A stretch of DNA of 64,000 bases from Serpentinicella sp031432315 (GCF_031432315.1 NZ_JAVKGO010000006.1:1-64000), one strand, 5' to 3'; shown: positions 17,502-26,811, counted from the stretch's first letter. Numbers and translations are program-made. Notes: generated by a model from the sequence alone, not told the origin.

Positions 17502-17669
17502 TTTATTCTCTCCTTCACCTTTTAGTCATTTCCCCTAATATAATAAAAATTTAATCTATTTCTATGATGTTTGTTGATAATATATGTGTCTTAAGTCAAT
17601 TTATTCAGCAATCTCTATGGTAATTTTATCCCCCAGAAGTATTTTGAAAGAACTGAATAACGTTGTAAA

Positions 17670-17694
17670 ACCTCAGTCGTATATTTGCTGAGGT
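17670..17694 (-). terminator. Terminator-like hairpin in the greA leader
   Basis: Stem ACCTCAG with CTGAGGT, 11-base loop, followed by TTTTA on the minus strand. It lies between the consensus promoter (17764-17792) and greA, so it may attenuate greA-lysS or end a short RNA of about 85-90 nt. The rest of the 396-base greA-dusB gap shows no open frame. Confidence 0.45.
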
Positions 17695-17763
17695 AACTTA
17701 ATTTTCTATATATCTAATCACAAACTGTAACGATGTAACTGTTTTCTGCTTCACTTCCTAGAT

Positions 17764-17792
17764 ATTATAGTTCAGTGTATGTTTATTGTCAA
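17764..17792 (-). promoter_or_regulatory. Perfect sigma-A promoter upstream of greA
   Basis: Minus-strand TTGACA (17787-17792), exactly 17 bases, TATAAT (17764-17769). This is full consensus and ought to be one of the strongest promoters in the window. Confidence 0.88.
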
Positions 17793-17897
17793 GAATAATA
17801 CTATACATCTCTAATTCTATGCTTTTAATATTATTTATCACTATTATAGCCTAGGAATACTAATAAATTTCACCTGCACAAAAATAAACTTTCCTTA

Positions 17898-18872
17898 TTA
17901 TATTTGCTTCGTATTATAGTCCAAAAGTAACGCTTTTATTTCCTGTATAGATTCTAGTGAATTAATCCTATGCCGAACTTGTGCTGCATGTTTAAATCCC
18001 TTTAAATACCAGGCTATATGTTTTCTCATTTCTCGTACTGCTAAATATTCCCCTTTGAACTGTACACATAAATCCATATGGGCTATTGCACCAGATACCA
18101 CTTCTTCTAAAGACGGCCTATCGATTATTTTTCCTGACTTTATGTATTCGTTAATTTGATTAAATATCCAAGGGTTCCCTTGTGCTCCTCGTCCAATCAT
18201 AATCCCATCACACTTTGTCTGCTGTAAAATTTGCATGCCATCTTGGGCAGAGAATACATCCCCGTTTCCGATCACAGGGATATTTACAGATGCTTTTACC
18301 TTTTTGATGATATCCCAATCCGCATTACCTGCGTAAAATTGTTCTCTTGTTCGGCCGTGAACCGCAACCGCCTGTGCTCCACTGTCCTCAATGATTTTTG
18401 CCATTTCAACCGCATTTACAGAGGCATCATCCCATCCCTTACGAATTTTAACTGTAACCGGCTTAACAGACTCTTTTACAACGGCCCTTATAACCTCTCC
18501 AGCTTTCTTAGGATTTTTCATTAGGGCTGATCCATCACCGTTTTTAACTATTTTAGGTGTCGGACATCCCATATTTATATCTAAAATAATATTTTCCCTA
18601 CCATTAAGCAAGTATGCTGCTCTAGCCATAATTTCAGGATCCGATCCAAATATCTGTATGGCTACTGGTTTTTCTTCGTCTATAATATGTAAAAGGTGCT
18701 CTGTTTTCTTATCACCATAGTATAAACCCTTAGCACTTACCATTTCTGTATATACTAATCCACAGCCATACTTCTTACACATTAACCTAAAGGGTAAATC
18801 TGTTACCCCAGCCATTGGTGCCAAGAATACATCCCCTTCTACTTCAATATTTCCAAACTTCAAAATTCTCAC
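17898..18872 (-). CDS. dusB: tRNA-dihydrouridine synthase B
   Basis: FMN enzyme that reduces specific uridines in the tRNA D-loop. TIM-barrel start (VFLAPMAGVTDLPFRLMCKKYG), active-site NMGCPTPKIVKNGDGSALM with the catalytic Cys, TVKIRKGWDD, and FMN phosphate loop GDGDVFSAQD-like NGDVFSAQD with GIMIGRGAQGNPW. The C-terminal helical tRNA-binding domain ends at KALLLDYNTKQI. 324 residues, typical of the Firmicute DusB beside lysS. It lies upstream of greA-lysS, as is common, with a 396-base gap. Confidence 0.95.
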   Translation of the reverse strand: MRILKFGNIEVEGDVFLAPMAGVTDLPFRLMCKKYGCGLVYTEMVSAKGLYYGDKKTEHLLHIIDEEKPVAIQIFGSDPEIMARAAYLLNGRENIILDINMGCPTPKIVKNGDGSALMKNPKKAGEVIRAVVKESVKPVTVKIRKGWDDASVNAVEMAKIIEDSGAQAVAVHGRTREQFYAGNADWDIIKKVKASVNIPVIGNGDVFSAQDGMQILQQTKCDGIMIGRGAQGNPWIFNQINEYIKSGKIIDRPSLEEVVSGAIAHMDLCVQFKGEYLAVREMRKHIAWYLKGFKHAAQVRHRINSLESIQEIKALLLDYNTKQI

Positions 18873-19133
18873 CCTCTATTTCATTCAAAAATCTTTTTAA
18901 GTATTATGTGCAAAATATATTATTTTAGCTATGTACTATAATAACATTTTTAAGTCTTAATTATCCATTATAACAGGAATTTGCATGATTCCCATTATTA
19001 AAAATTCTCACAGCGTAAATATGTTGAAATTTCCTAATCTAATATCTCTCCTCACTTGTTAAATTATTGATGCCCGTTCAATTATAAGATTAATCCGCAA
19101 ATTAGAAATGAAGGTATATAAATTTCCTCATAT

Positions 19134-19167
19134 AAAAAAAGTGGCTAAATTATATGGCCACTTTTTT
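19134..19167 (-). terminator. Terminator of chemoreceptor gene
   Basis: AAAAAAAGTGGC with GCCACTTTTTT around TAAATTATATG; T tract on both strands. It lies 69 bases after the chemoreceptor stop. The rest of the 363-base gap to dusB (18873-19133) shows only AT-rich sequence with possible -10 boxes. Confidence 0.8.
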
Positions 19168-19235
19168 AATAAAGTCTCTAATTTGATATAAAACAAAATG
19201 CATTTCCAAACGTTAATATAATCAGTATAAAATTA

Positions 19236-20063
19236 CTATTTTAAACCTAAAGATTCTGCTTGACTTTTCAAATCTCTAGCTAAATCAAATAAAGACTCAA
19301 TCGCAGCGTTTGTTTCATCTAAAGCATTAACTTGTTCGTTTGAAGTTTTATCAATTTGCTCAGAACTTGTAGCTATACTAGTATTGGTGGTTTTTATATC
19401 TTTAACAATACGCTCAATATTCTCCACTGATTCTTTAGTTGAAACGGCTAATTTCCTAATTTCTTCTGCTACAACACTAAACCCTCTACCAGCTTCCCCG
19501 GACCTGGCTGCTTCTATAGAAGCATTTAGGCCTAATAGATTTGTTTGTTGAGCAATACTCTTTATTAACAGGGTTATTTCTCCGCTTTTTTCAGCATGTT
19601 CTAAAGCTGTTTTAGATAAATTTCCTAAGTTAAATCCTATTTGTGATAAGCCATCTGCTTCAGCACTCATTTGTTGAGAAGATGCTTGTAGTTGAGAAAT
19701 CCCACTAAACAACACCTCCGCCATTTCTAATAAATCCTCTTGTTTTTTAATTGATTCTAGAAACACTACAGCTCCAACAACTTGTCCGTCTTCATGGATT
19801 GGAGTTGCTGTTCCTAAGTATGGAAAACCAAACAATGTCTTGTCCATCTTTTTTGTAATGACTTCATTTTGTCTAATGGCTTGCTCAATAAGCGTACCCG
19901 CTTTGAACTTGTCTCCAACCTTAACTGGAAATTTAATTGAATCCCCTTGGTAAAATGCTAAATATTTTTCATGATCAGTAATTCCTATGGCAACATCACT
20001 GCTATGCACCTTTCTTATATATGGCCCAGCTTCAACAAAGTTTTGTAATGCTCTAGAACTCAT
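19236..20063 (-). CDS. Soluble methyl-accepting chemotaxis protein
   Basis: Short cytoplasmic chemoreceptor of about 275 residues. Residues 1-115 look like a PAS/single-Cache-like sensor fold (VAIGITDHEKYLAFYQGD, ATPIHEDGQVVGAVVFLES). The C-terminal signalling region has the hairpin tip EAARSGEAGRGFSVVAEEIR that contacts CheA/CheW. There is no membrane segment and no HAMP domain, like YfmS of B. subtilis. The ATG at 20063 has GGGGGAG upstream; a longer frame to 20114 lacks a site. It stands alone, so the ligand cannot be guessed. Confidence 0.9.
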   Translation of the reverse strand: MSSRALQNFVEAGPYIRKVHSSDVAIGITDHEKYLAFYQGDSIKFPVKVGDKFKAGTLIEQAIRQNEVITKKMDKTLFGFPYLGTATPIHEDGQVVGAVVFLESIKKQEDLLEMAEVLFSGISQLQASSQQMSAEADGLSQIGFNLGNLSKTALEHAEKSGEITLLIKSIAQQTNLLGLNASIEAARSGEAGRGFSVVAEEIRKLAVSTKESVENIERIVKDIKTTNTSIATSSEQIDKTSNEQVNALDETNAAIESLFDLARDLKSQAESLGLK

Positions 20064-20217
20064 AGGTATCTCCCCCTTAATAAGCAGTTTTCGTATACAT
20101 TTATTAAACCACAAAATACGCCTAAAGCCAATTCTTTTTACAGATTTTTACTATAGAATATATTCATTTCTAATGTTTTATTGTATATAAAAAGAAGGAT
20201 TTTCTTAATTGACTTAA

Positions 20218-21060
20218 TTAGTAGTTATAAAACCCCTTACCAACTTTCCTCCCTAACAAACCACCTCGAACCATCTTTCTTAACAATGGATGCGGCCTAT
20301 ATTTTGAGTCTCCAAACTCTTCAAAAAGAACTTCCATAATGGCCAGGCACACATCTAGCCCTATTAAATCAGCTAATGCTAATGGTCCAATAACATGACT
20401 AGCGCCTAGCTTCATAGATGTATCAATATCTTCTGCGGATGCAATTCCCTCAGATAATATACCGATTGCCTCATTTACCATTGGAACTAACATTCTATTT
20501 ACTAAAAATCCCGGGGATTCTTCTACTTTTACTGCGGTCTTATTTAAATCGGTGGTAAGTTCTAAAATTGTTTTATTTACATCCTCGGATGTTTTTACCC
20601 CTCTTATTACTTCTACTAGCTTCATCAATGGAACTGGGTTAAAAAAATGCATGCCTATAACACGATCAGGTCTACTTGTTGCGTTAGCCATTTCAGTAAT
20701 AGATAAAGAAGAAGTATTAGTAGCAAATATAGTTTCTTTGTTACATATCTTGTCTAATTCACTAAAAAGTTGCTTTTTTACTTCCATCTTTTCAACAATT
20801 GCCTCAATCACAACAAAACAATCTTTTAAACCCACTTTATCTGTAGTAATATAAATATTTTTAAGAATACTCTCTTTTTTTTCTAAAGCAAGCTTTCCTT
20901 TTTCGACAGACTTTTGTAAACTCTTTTCTAATCTTGCTATTGCCTTTTCAAGGCTTTCTGCATTTATATCACATAATATAACATTATAACCAGATTGGGC
21001 ACAAACCCTTGCTATATCAGCACCCATCACTCCAGCTCCCACTACACCAACTTTTTTCAT
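20218..21060 (-). CDS. hbd: 3-hydroxybutyryl-CoA dehydrogenase
   Basis: Interconverts acetoacetyl-CoA and 3-hydroxybutyryl-CoA with NAD(P)H. N-terminal Rossmann motif GVVGAGVMGADIARVCAQ, the family segment ATNTSSLSITEMA, catalytic-region FFNPVPLMKLVEVI, and the C-terminal domain ending GGLLGRKVGKGFYNY. 280 residues, the clostridial length. GGAGGG before the ATG. It follows gntP by 140 bases, but a good terminator lies in that gap, so it is only partly coupled to the sigma-54 operon. It fits with CoA-transferase and thiolase in acetoacetate/butyrate metabolism. Confidence 0.96.
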   Translation of the reverse strand: MKKVGVVGAGVMGADIARVCAQSGYNVILCDINAESLEKAIARLEKSLQKSVEKGKLALEKKESILKNIYITTDKVGLKDCFVVIEAIVEKMEVKKQLFSELDKICNKETIFATNTSSLSITEMANATSRPDRVIGMHFFNPVPLMKLVEVIRGVKTSEDVNKTILELTTDLNKTAVKVEESPGFLVNRMLVPMVNEAIGILSEGIASAEDIDTSMKLGASHVIGPLALADLIGLDVCLAIMEVLFEEFGDSKYRPHPLLRKMVRGGLLGRKVGKGFYNY

Positions 21061-21141
21061 ATTTATCCCTCCAAAATGTATATATAATAATTGTCATCTA
21101 AACAAGTTGATTCACAAACAGTTAGAAAAAGTATGCTATTT

Positions 21142-21174
21142 TAAAAACAAAGAGACGGATCGCCCCGCCTCTTT
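21142..21174 (-). terminator. Terminator between gntP and hbd
   Basis: 10-bp stem AAAGAGGCGG with CCGTCTCTTT (one G-U), followed by GTTTTTAAAA on the minus strand. It may make hbd expression lower than that of gntP, or independent. Confidence 0.75.
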
Positions 21175-21200
21175 ATTTTTATATTTAATTTTCAATCTTA

Positions 21201-22526
21201 TTATATTAATCCTATACTCGCTAAAAGTATACCTGATATAACCGCTGCAACCGGGATTAAAGAACCGACTACAAAAATATCTTTGTAAGAATCTTTATGC
21301 GTCATACCACAAACAGCTAACAGTGTTAATACAGCCCCGTTATGTGGTAATGTATCTAAACCACCACTAGACATAGATGCAATTCTATGGAATGCTTCAA
21401 TAGGAATGCCTGAGGATACTGATAGCGCTACATATTGCTCGCCTAACGCTTCTAAAGCAATCCCCATACCACCGGAAGCTGATCCTGTTGCACCAGCAAG
21501 TACATTAACTGCTAAAGCTTGGGATATAAGTGGATTTCCTTCAATACCTAATACAAGATCTGTTAGTGTTTCAAATCCTGTTGAAGCTCTTACAACTGCT
21601 CCAAACCCAACAGCAGCACTTGTGTTTAGAATTGCCATTACAGATCCAGATGCACCTGCATTTAAAGTTTCAATAAGTTTTGGTAAGCGTTTTAAATTTA
21701 ATAATATTGCAGCTAAAATCCCTGTAACTAAAGCAATAATTAAATACTGTGCAGAAGAGTATGTTTCAGCTAAATTTTCCATGTTTTCTAGTGTAAATAA
21801 TACTCCTATAACTAACACTAGTGGAATTGCAGATAAAGCTGGGCTTGGTAATGATTTTACATCCACGTCTTTTACTTTATCCTTTGGCTCTGTAAACACA
21901 TCACCTGCAGCAGTCAACTTTTTCTCTCTGTGCATTAGGTAAGCTAATCCACCAAAGAGCATTATTGCTGCACCTACAATACCCATAATTGGTGCCGCAT
22001 ACGCAGATGTTCCAAAATAGTCAGTCGGGATCATATTTTGTATTTGCGGCGTTCCTGGTATTGCAGTCATTGTAAAGGTAAAGGACCCTAATGCAATGGC
22101 GCCTGGTATTAATTTTCTTGAAATGTTTGCTTCTCTAAATAGGGCTACTGCAAGAGGGTAAATTGCAAACACAACTACGAATAAGGAAACCCCACCCCAA
22201 GTTAAAACGCCACACGCTATAACTACTGCAGCAACAGCAAACTTAGTACCGATTAATCTTGTTATCCAGTAGGCTACAGAACGGGCTGCCCCTGATTCAT
22301 CCATAACCTTCCCAAATATGGCACCTAGTAAGAAAGCTGGGAACCAACTTCTAGCAAAACCTACAAGTCCAGTCATATACGTATCTGTATATGCCGGTAG
22401 TAAATCTAAACCTCCAGTTAAAGCAACAACCAATGCACAAAGTGGTGCAATCCAAATAATTGACATGCCTTTATAGGCTAAAAACATTAGTAAAGCTAAA
22501 CCTAGAATAATTCCAAACAATGGCAT
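21201..22526 (-). CDS. GntP family permease
   Basis: Membrane carrier of 441 residues with about 11-12 hydrophobic segments. It belongs to the gluconate/hydroxy-acid GntP family: MPLFGIILGLALLMFLAYKG start, SWFPAFLLGAIFGKVMDESG, and GGLDTLPHNGAVLTLL, which contains a conserved loop. It lies 24 bases after a CoA-transferase and ahead of hbd. The substrate is therefore more likely a short-chain acid such as 3-hydroxybutyrate or acetoacetate than gluconate. That choice is inference from neighbours. GGGGAG before the ATG. Confidence 0.88.
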   Translation of the reverse strand: MPLFGIILGLALLMFLAYKGMSIIWIAPLCALVVALTGGLDLLPAYTDTYMTGLVGFARSWFPAFLLGAIFGKVMDESGAARSVAYWITRLIGTKFAVAAVVIACGVLTWGGVSLFVVVFAIYPLAVALFREANISRKLIPGAIALGSFTFTMTAIPGTPQIQNMIPTDYFGTSAYAAPIMGIVGAAIMLFGGLAYLMHREKKLTAAGDVFTEPKDKVKDVDVKSLPSPALSAIPLVLVIGVLFTLENMENLAETYSSAQYLIIALVTGILAAILLNLKRLPKLIETLNAGASGSVMAILNTSAAVGFGAVVRASTGFETLTDLVLGIEGNPLISQALAVNVLAGATGSASGGMGIALEALGEQYVALSVSSGIPIEAFHRIASMSSGGLDTLPHNGAVLTLLAVCGMTHKDSYKDIFVVGSLIPVAAVISGILLASIGLI

Positions 22527-22550
22527 AAAATCAACTCCCCTTTTTTATTA

Positions 22551-24104
22551 TTATATAGTTAAACCCATTTTTTCAGGTTTAAAAATCTTTTCATCCATTA
22601 ACTTTAAGTCTTTACTAATTACTGGCTTAAAGTCCATATGTGCTAGAATATCTTTATCTAAATCAACTCCTGGTGCAATTTCAATTAAAGTTACACCATC
22701 TTTAGTTAATTCAAATACAGCTCTTTCTGTTATATATAATACAGGTTGCCCAACTTCATTTGCGTAAGCACCACTAAAGGTAACTTGTTCAACCTCTTTT
22801 ACAAACTTCCTTGCTTTACCTTCTTGTATAATGTTTAACTTGCCATCCTTCGCTTCAACTTTTAGTCCACCGGCTGTAAAAGTACCACAATATATTGTCT
22901 TTTTCGCATTTTGGGTTATGTTTATAAACCCACCAGCACCAGCTATTTTTGGACCAAACTTACTTACATTGATATTTCCTTTTTCGTCACATTGGGCTAA
23001 ACCAAGATAGGCTACATCTAGTCCACCACCATCGTAGAAGTCAAACTGATACGGCTGATCAATGATCGCTTGTGGATTCATTGCTGCACCGAAACTTAAT
23101 CCTCCAGCAGGTACGCCTCCTATTGGACCAGGCTCAACAGTTAGGGTCATTTGATCCCCTTGACCTTCTTCATTGGCTACCATTGCTACCCCTTCTGGCA
23201 TTCCAATTCCTAAGTTTACAATCGCTTGAGGCGGTAGCTCCATGGCACCACGACGAGCAATAATCTTTCTCTCGTTTAGCTCCAATGGTTTTACTTTATT
23301 TATTGGTATTTTAATGTTTCCTGTATAGCTTTCATTGAATTGCTCAGCAAAAGTTTGCATATGATTTGTCATGTCTTCAACTTCAACAATTGAATCTACA
23401 TAAATCCCCGGTACTTTTACAAGTCTAGGATCTAAAGTTCCATTCTTGACAACTTTTTCAACTTGCACGATTACTTTCCCGCCAGAGTTTTTACATGCTT
23501 GGGCTATTGAAAGTACCTCAAGAGTACCGGCTTCTTTTTCTAAAGTTACGTTGCCGTTTTCATCCGCATAGGTTCCTCTAATAAATGCGAAGTCTATCGG
23601 TAATGCTTTATAGAATAAGTATTCTTGTCCAGCAAGTTCTACTAGCTCCACGATATCCTCTTTAGTTTTATCATTTAACTTTCCACCTTGTAGTCTTGGA
23701 TCCACAAAGGTTTTTAGACCTACATGGGTTACCGTTCCTGGTTTTCCAGCGGCAATATCCCTAAATAGATGGGCAATAACACCCTGAGGTAGATTATAGG
23801 CATCAATTTTATTTTCCAGTGCTAGTTTTTGCACTTTAGGTATTAGTCCCCAATGACCTCCAATTACTTTTTTTAGTAACCCCTCGTGACCAAGGTGATT
23901 TAGTCCCCTTGTTTTTGCATCTCCTTGTCCGGCAGCAAAAATTAATGTCATATTACTAGGTTCTCCAGTTTCTAAAAACCTTTTTTCTAAAGCAATTTCT
24001 AGTTCTTCAGGAACTGCATTCCCAACGAAACCTGCCGTTGCAATTGTACTGTCTGATTTAACCAATTTTACTGCTTCATCTGCTGTCATAAAATTTATTG
24101 CCAT
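22551..24104 (-). CDS. Fused acetate/3-ketoacid CoA-transferase (alpha-beta)
   Basis: Moves CoA between acyl-CoA and free acids such as acetate or acetoacetate. The 517-residue protein combines the alpha part (residues 1-270, FMTADEAVKLVKSDSTIATA, FVDPRLQGGK) and the beta part (from about 280). LTVEPGPIGGVPAGG holds the probable catalytic glutamate near residue 324, and NLGIGMPEGVA and GAGGFINITQ are family signatures. This is the YdiF/COG4670 form. ATG with GGGGAGG. First gene of the operon with gntP, behind a consensus sigma-54 promoter at 24232-24247 and just downstream of its likely regulator. Confidence 0.93.
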   Translation of the reverse strand: MAINFMTADEAVKLVKSDSTIATAGFVGNAVPEELEIALEKRFLETGEPSNMTLIFAAGQGDAKTRGLNHLGHEGLLKKVIGGHWGLIPKVQKLALENKIDAYNLPQGVIAHLFRDIAAGKPGTVTHVGLKTFVDPRLQGGKLNDKTKEDIVELVELAGQEYLFYKALPIDFAFIRGTYADENGNVTLEKEAGTLEVLSIAQACKNSGGKVIVQVEKVVKNGTLDPRLVKVPGIYVDSIVEVEDMTNHMQTFAEQFNESYTGNIKIPINKVKPLELNERKIIARRGAMELPPQAIVNLGIGMPEGVAMVANEEGQGDQMTLTVEPGPIGGVPAGGLSFGAAMNPQAIIDQPYQFDFYDGGGLDVAYLGLAQCDEKGNINVSKFGPKIAGAGGFINITQNAKKTIYCGTFTAGGLKVEAKDGKLNIIQEGKARKFVKEVEQVTFSGAYANEVGQPVLYITERAVFELTKDGVTLIEIAPGVDLDKDILAHMDFKPVISKDLKLMDEKIFKPEKMGLTI

Positions 24105-24231
24105 GTTATGACCTCCCCTATTTTTGTTTTCTGTTCATACATTTGAGATGTGCAAAATGTACAAGTTTGTCGTTTTGTCTGTTTTTAAGTCACTATTTAA
24201 GTGGCGGCCTCTCACTTATGTCTCATTATAA

Positions 24232-24247
24232 TGCAATGTCCGTGCCA
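24232..24247 (-). promoter_or_regulatory. Sigma-54 (-24/-12) promoter of CoA-transferase operon
   Basis: Minus-strand TGGCACGGACATTGCA matches TGGCACG-N4-TTGCW at every defined position. It lies about 130 bases before the CoA-transferase ATG, with a sigma-54 activator gene immediately upstream. Confidence 0.93.
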
Positions 24248-24373
24248 AAGGAAGTAATATTTTTTTCCAATTCTTATTTTTATTTAATTTCAAGTATTAT
24301 AAGTAATATGAGAGTCCGCTGAATTTATAAATGCATACTTAGAATAGTGTTAATAGTATTGACAAACTTATAG

Positions 24374-24477
24374 ATTTTTATGAACGATATCTAAAGTAAA
24401 ATTTAAAAGAGAGGTCATTTCATGAAGTTAAGTGATAAGTTGATTTATGTTTTAATCATGCAATTTTTATGAACAAT
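24374..24477. promoter_or_regulatory. Candidate enhancer (UAS) repeats for the sigma-54 activator
   Basis: Two copies of ATTTTTATGAACRAT (24374-24388 and 24463-24477), 89 bases apart, lie 130-240 bases upstream of the -24/-12 promoter, the usual place for enhancer-binding protein sites. A weaker relative (CATTTATGAACAGTA) occurs near 28080. The repeats are seen; binding is inference. The rest of the 384-base gap shows no other signal. Confidence 0.4.
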
Positions 24478-24488
24478 GTAATTTATTT

Positions 24489-25901
24489 TTACACTTCTAT
24501 GTTATACTTTTCTAATTTTTCATATAAACTTGTTCTGCTTATTCCTAATAATTTTGCTGTTTTTAATTTATTTCCCGAAGTTTTAATTAAACATTTTTTA
24601 ATTTCTTCTCTTTCAACAGCTTCTAAAATATCTTTTAAACTATTTTTTTGTGTATCCATTTGTACTTTGCTTTTCTTCGTAATATTGTAGGGCAAATGAT
24701 CGGTTAAAATCATAGCTTCTTTTTCCACAATGTTTAACGCTCTTTCAATTATATTTTGTAACTCTCTTACGTTCCCTGGCCAAGAATAGTTTTGGATGCA
24801 ACGCATTGCGTCATGACTAATTTCTGTAACATGACGATCCATCTCACGGGCCATCTTTTTCATTAAATGATTTGCAATAATAGGGATGTCCTCTACTCTT
24901 TCTCTCAATGAGGGTACCCGTAAGCTTATAACATTTAATCTGTAATATAAATCTTCCCTAAATTTTTTGTTCTTTACCATTTCTTCAAGATTTTGATTTG
25001 TTGCAGCAATAATTCTCACATCGATTTTTTTCGTTGTCACTCCGCCTATTCTTTCAACTTCTTTTTCCTGTATCACTCTTAAAATTTTTGCTTGCATATT
25101 TAAAGGCATCTCACCAATCTCATCAAGAAAAATTGTACTTTTATCCGCTAATTCGAACTTGCCTGGTTTCCCACTTTTTTTAGCCCCTGTAAAAGCACCT
25201 GCTTCGTATCCAAATAACTCGGATTCCAAAAGATCTGTGGGTATAGCCGCACAATTAATTTTAATAAGTGGATAATCAACCCTATTGCTAGCGTTATGTA
25301 TGGCATGGGCAAAAAGTTCTTTTCCTGTACCACTCTCTCCCAGAATTAAAATATTTGACTTCGACTTAGCTACTTTTCTTGAGAAATTTTTAACTTTTTC
25401 TATGCTTTCACTATCTCCAATTATATTTTCAAATGTATACTCACTACCTAAAGCTTTTTTAAGCTCTTTTTTATATAAATCAAATTCTTCTTCTATATGA
25501 TGAATCTTTTTCGTATACGTATCTAATTCTACTAAGTCTTTGAATATGACTGTTCCTACTGCACCAATCACAACCCCATCTTTCACTATAGGAACACGGT
25601 CTGCTATCATTTGGTTGCCTTTTATATTTTGAATATCTCCAATTTCTTGTTTTCCTGTTTTCGCAACAACATGCATACGGGTATTGTCAATAACTTCTGT
25701 CACATGCTTTCCAATTGCATCTTCCTGCTTCACACCTAAAAAATTGCAGTAAGCTCTATTAAGCATAACAACATATCCTTCTGCATCAACAACTACAATC
25801 CAGTTATACAGATTAGAGAAAATATTTCTATATAGGTCTAAGGTTTCTTGTCTTTTATCTTTATTTTTTCTTTCACTTTTACTCCCTTTATCGCATTGCA
25901 T
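24489..25901 (-). CDS. Sigma-54-dependent transcriptional activator (PAS-AAA+-Fis)
   Basis: Enhancer-binding protein that opens sigma-54 promoters using ATP. Residues 25-130 are a PAS sensor (IVVVDAEGYVVMLNRAYCNFLG). Then a coiled linker, then the AAA+ domain: Walker A GESGTGKE, sigma-54 contact loop GAFTGA, Walker B STIFLDEIGE. The C-terminal Fis-type HTH is NKLKTAKLLGISRTSLYEKL. 470 residues, complete. AGGAGG before the ATG. It lies directly upstream of the CoA-transferase-gntP-hbd cluster and the consensus -24/-12 promoter, so these are its likely targets; the thiolase at 60756-61934 is a second candidate. The signal sensed by the PAS domain is unknown. Confidence 0.95.
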   Translation of the reverse strand: MQCDKGSKSERKNKDKRQETLDLYRNIFSNLYNWIVVVDAEGYVVMLNRAYCNFLGVKQEDAIGKHVTEVIDNTRMHVVAKTGKQEIGDIQNIKGNQMIADRVPIVKDGVVIGAVGTVIFKDLVELDTYTKKIHHIEEEFDLYKKELKKALGSEYTFENIIGDSESIEKVKNFSRKVAKSKSNILILGESGTGKELFAHAIHNASNRVDYPLIKINCAAIPTDLLESELFGYEAGAFTGAKKSGKPGKFELADKSTIFLDEIGEMPLNMQAKILRVIQEKEVERIGGVTTKKIDVRIIAATNQNLEEMVKNKKFREDLYYRLNVISLRVPSLRERVEDIPIIANHLMKKMAREMDRHVTEISHDAMRCIQNYSWPGNVRELQNIIERALNIVEKEAMILTDHLPYNITKKSKVQMDTQKNSLKDILEAVEREEIKKCLIKTSGNKLKTAKLLGISRTSLYEKLEKYNIEV

Positions 25902-25992
25902 GTCTTTTTCCTCCTAAATATGTGCCTTATCATTAATATACTTTATTTATACCCAAATTCCTTTTATTTTTATAAATTTTTTCCAGTTTGCA

Positions 25993-26028
25993 GCAAAAAA
26001 ATAAGGACACGGTTTAATTGTGCCCCTT
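25993..26028 (-). terminator. Weak terminator after coaX
   Basis: AAGGGGCAC pairs imperfectly with GTGTCCTT (26003-26028), followed by TATTTTTTT on the minus strand. The coaX stop codon sits in the loop. Confidence 0.5.
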
Positions 26029-26811
26029 TTTGTTTTCAATTATATCGTCTTTATTTCTTTCATAAATAATCATTAATCCCTCTAATGTTAAAAATTTATC
26101 AACAACGTCGATGGCATCGGTTTCACTAGCAATTAGTGTCGCTAGTCCTCCCGTTGCAACTACAGTCACTTTGCCTTTTAACTCACTTTTCATTTTATTT
26201 ATTATATATTCAACCAATCCTACATAACCATAAATAATACCTGCTTGCATACTATTTACGGTATTCTTACAAATCACTTTTCCCGGCTTAATTAACTCTA
26301 CTCTTGGCAATTTAGCAGCTCTTTGAAACAAAGCATCCCCTGATATTTTAATACCCGGCGAAATGGTTCCACCCAAGTACTCCCCACTTTTCGATACAGC
26401 ACAAAAAGTAGTAGCTGTTCCAAAATCAACAATAATAAGGGGACCACCATATTTTTCATAAGCTGAAACCGCATTTACAATCCGATCTGCACCTACCTGC
26501 TTTGGATTATCATATTTAATATTTATACCAGTTTTAATTCCTGGTCCAACAACTAGAGGCTCAACATCGAACAATTTCCTTGTAGCATGTTCCAAAGAAT
26601 ACATAATATTTGGTACAACAGATGAAATAATAACCACTTCTATCTCTTTACTGTCATGTTCACTATACATAAATAGCTGATGTATTAACATGCTGTACTC
26701 ATCGGAGCTTTTATCTTTATCTGTTGAAATTCGCCAAGAATTTATAAGTTCCTTATCTTTATATAGCCCCAATACAATATTGGTATTCCCAACATCAAAA
26801 ACTAATATCAA
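26014..26811 (-). CDS. coaX: Type III pantothenate kinase
   Basis: First step of CoA synthesis: phosphorylates pantothenate. ASKHA-fold motifs are VFDVGNTNIVLG, a phosphate loop near the start, PKQVGADRIVNAVSAYEKYG and IVDFGTATTFCAV, then GGTISPGIKIS. About 265 residues, normal. The frame opens with GTG at 26820, but a TTG at 26811 has AAGGTGA five bases upstream and gives the usual MILVFDVGNTN start. Between birA (upstream) and the sigma-54 regulator; the ftsH...coaX...dusB order is conserved in Firmicutes. Confidence 0.94.
   Translation of the reverse strand: MILVFDVGNTNIVLGLYKDKELINSWRISTDKDKSSDEYSMLIHQLFMYSEHDSKEIEVVIISSVVPNIMYSLEHATRKLFDVEPLVVGPGIKTGINIKYDNPKQVGADRIVNAVSAYEKYGGPLIIVDFGTATTFCAVSKSGEYLGGTISPGIKISGDALFQRAAKLPRVELIKPGKVICKNTVNSMQAGIIYGYVGLVEYIINKMKSELKGKVTVVATGGLATLIASETDAIDVVDKFLTLEGLMIIYERNKDDIIENKKGHN

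Noticed and set aside
21406..21942. 178-residue plus-strand frame antisense to gntP
   Set aside because: Same kind of shadow; no start signal.
22551..24104. Split alpha and beta CoA-transferase genes with a sequencing fusion
   Set aside because: One-chain enzymes of this length are a known family (YdiF type).
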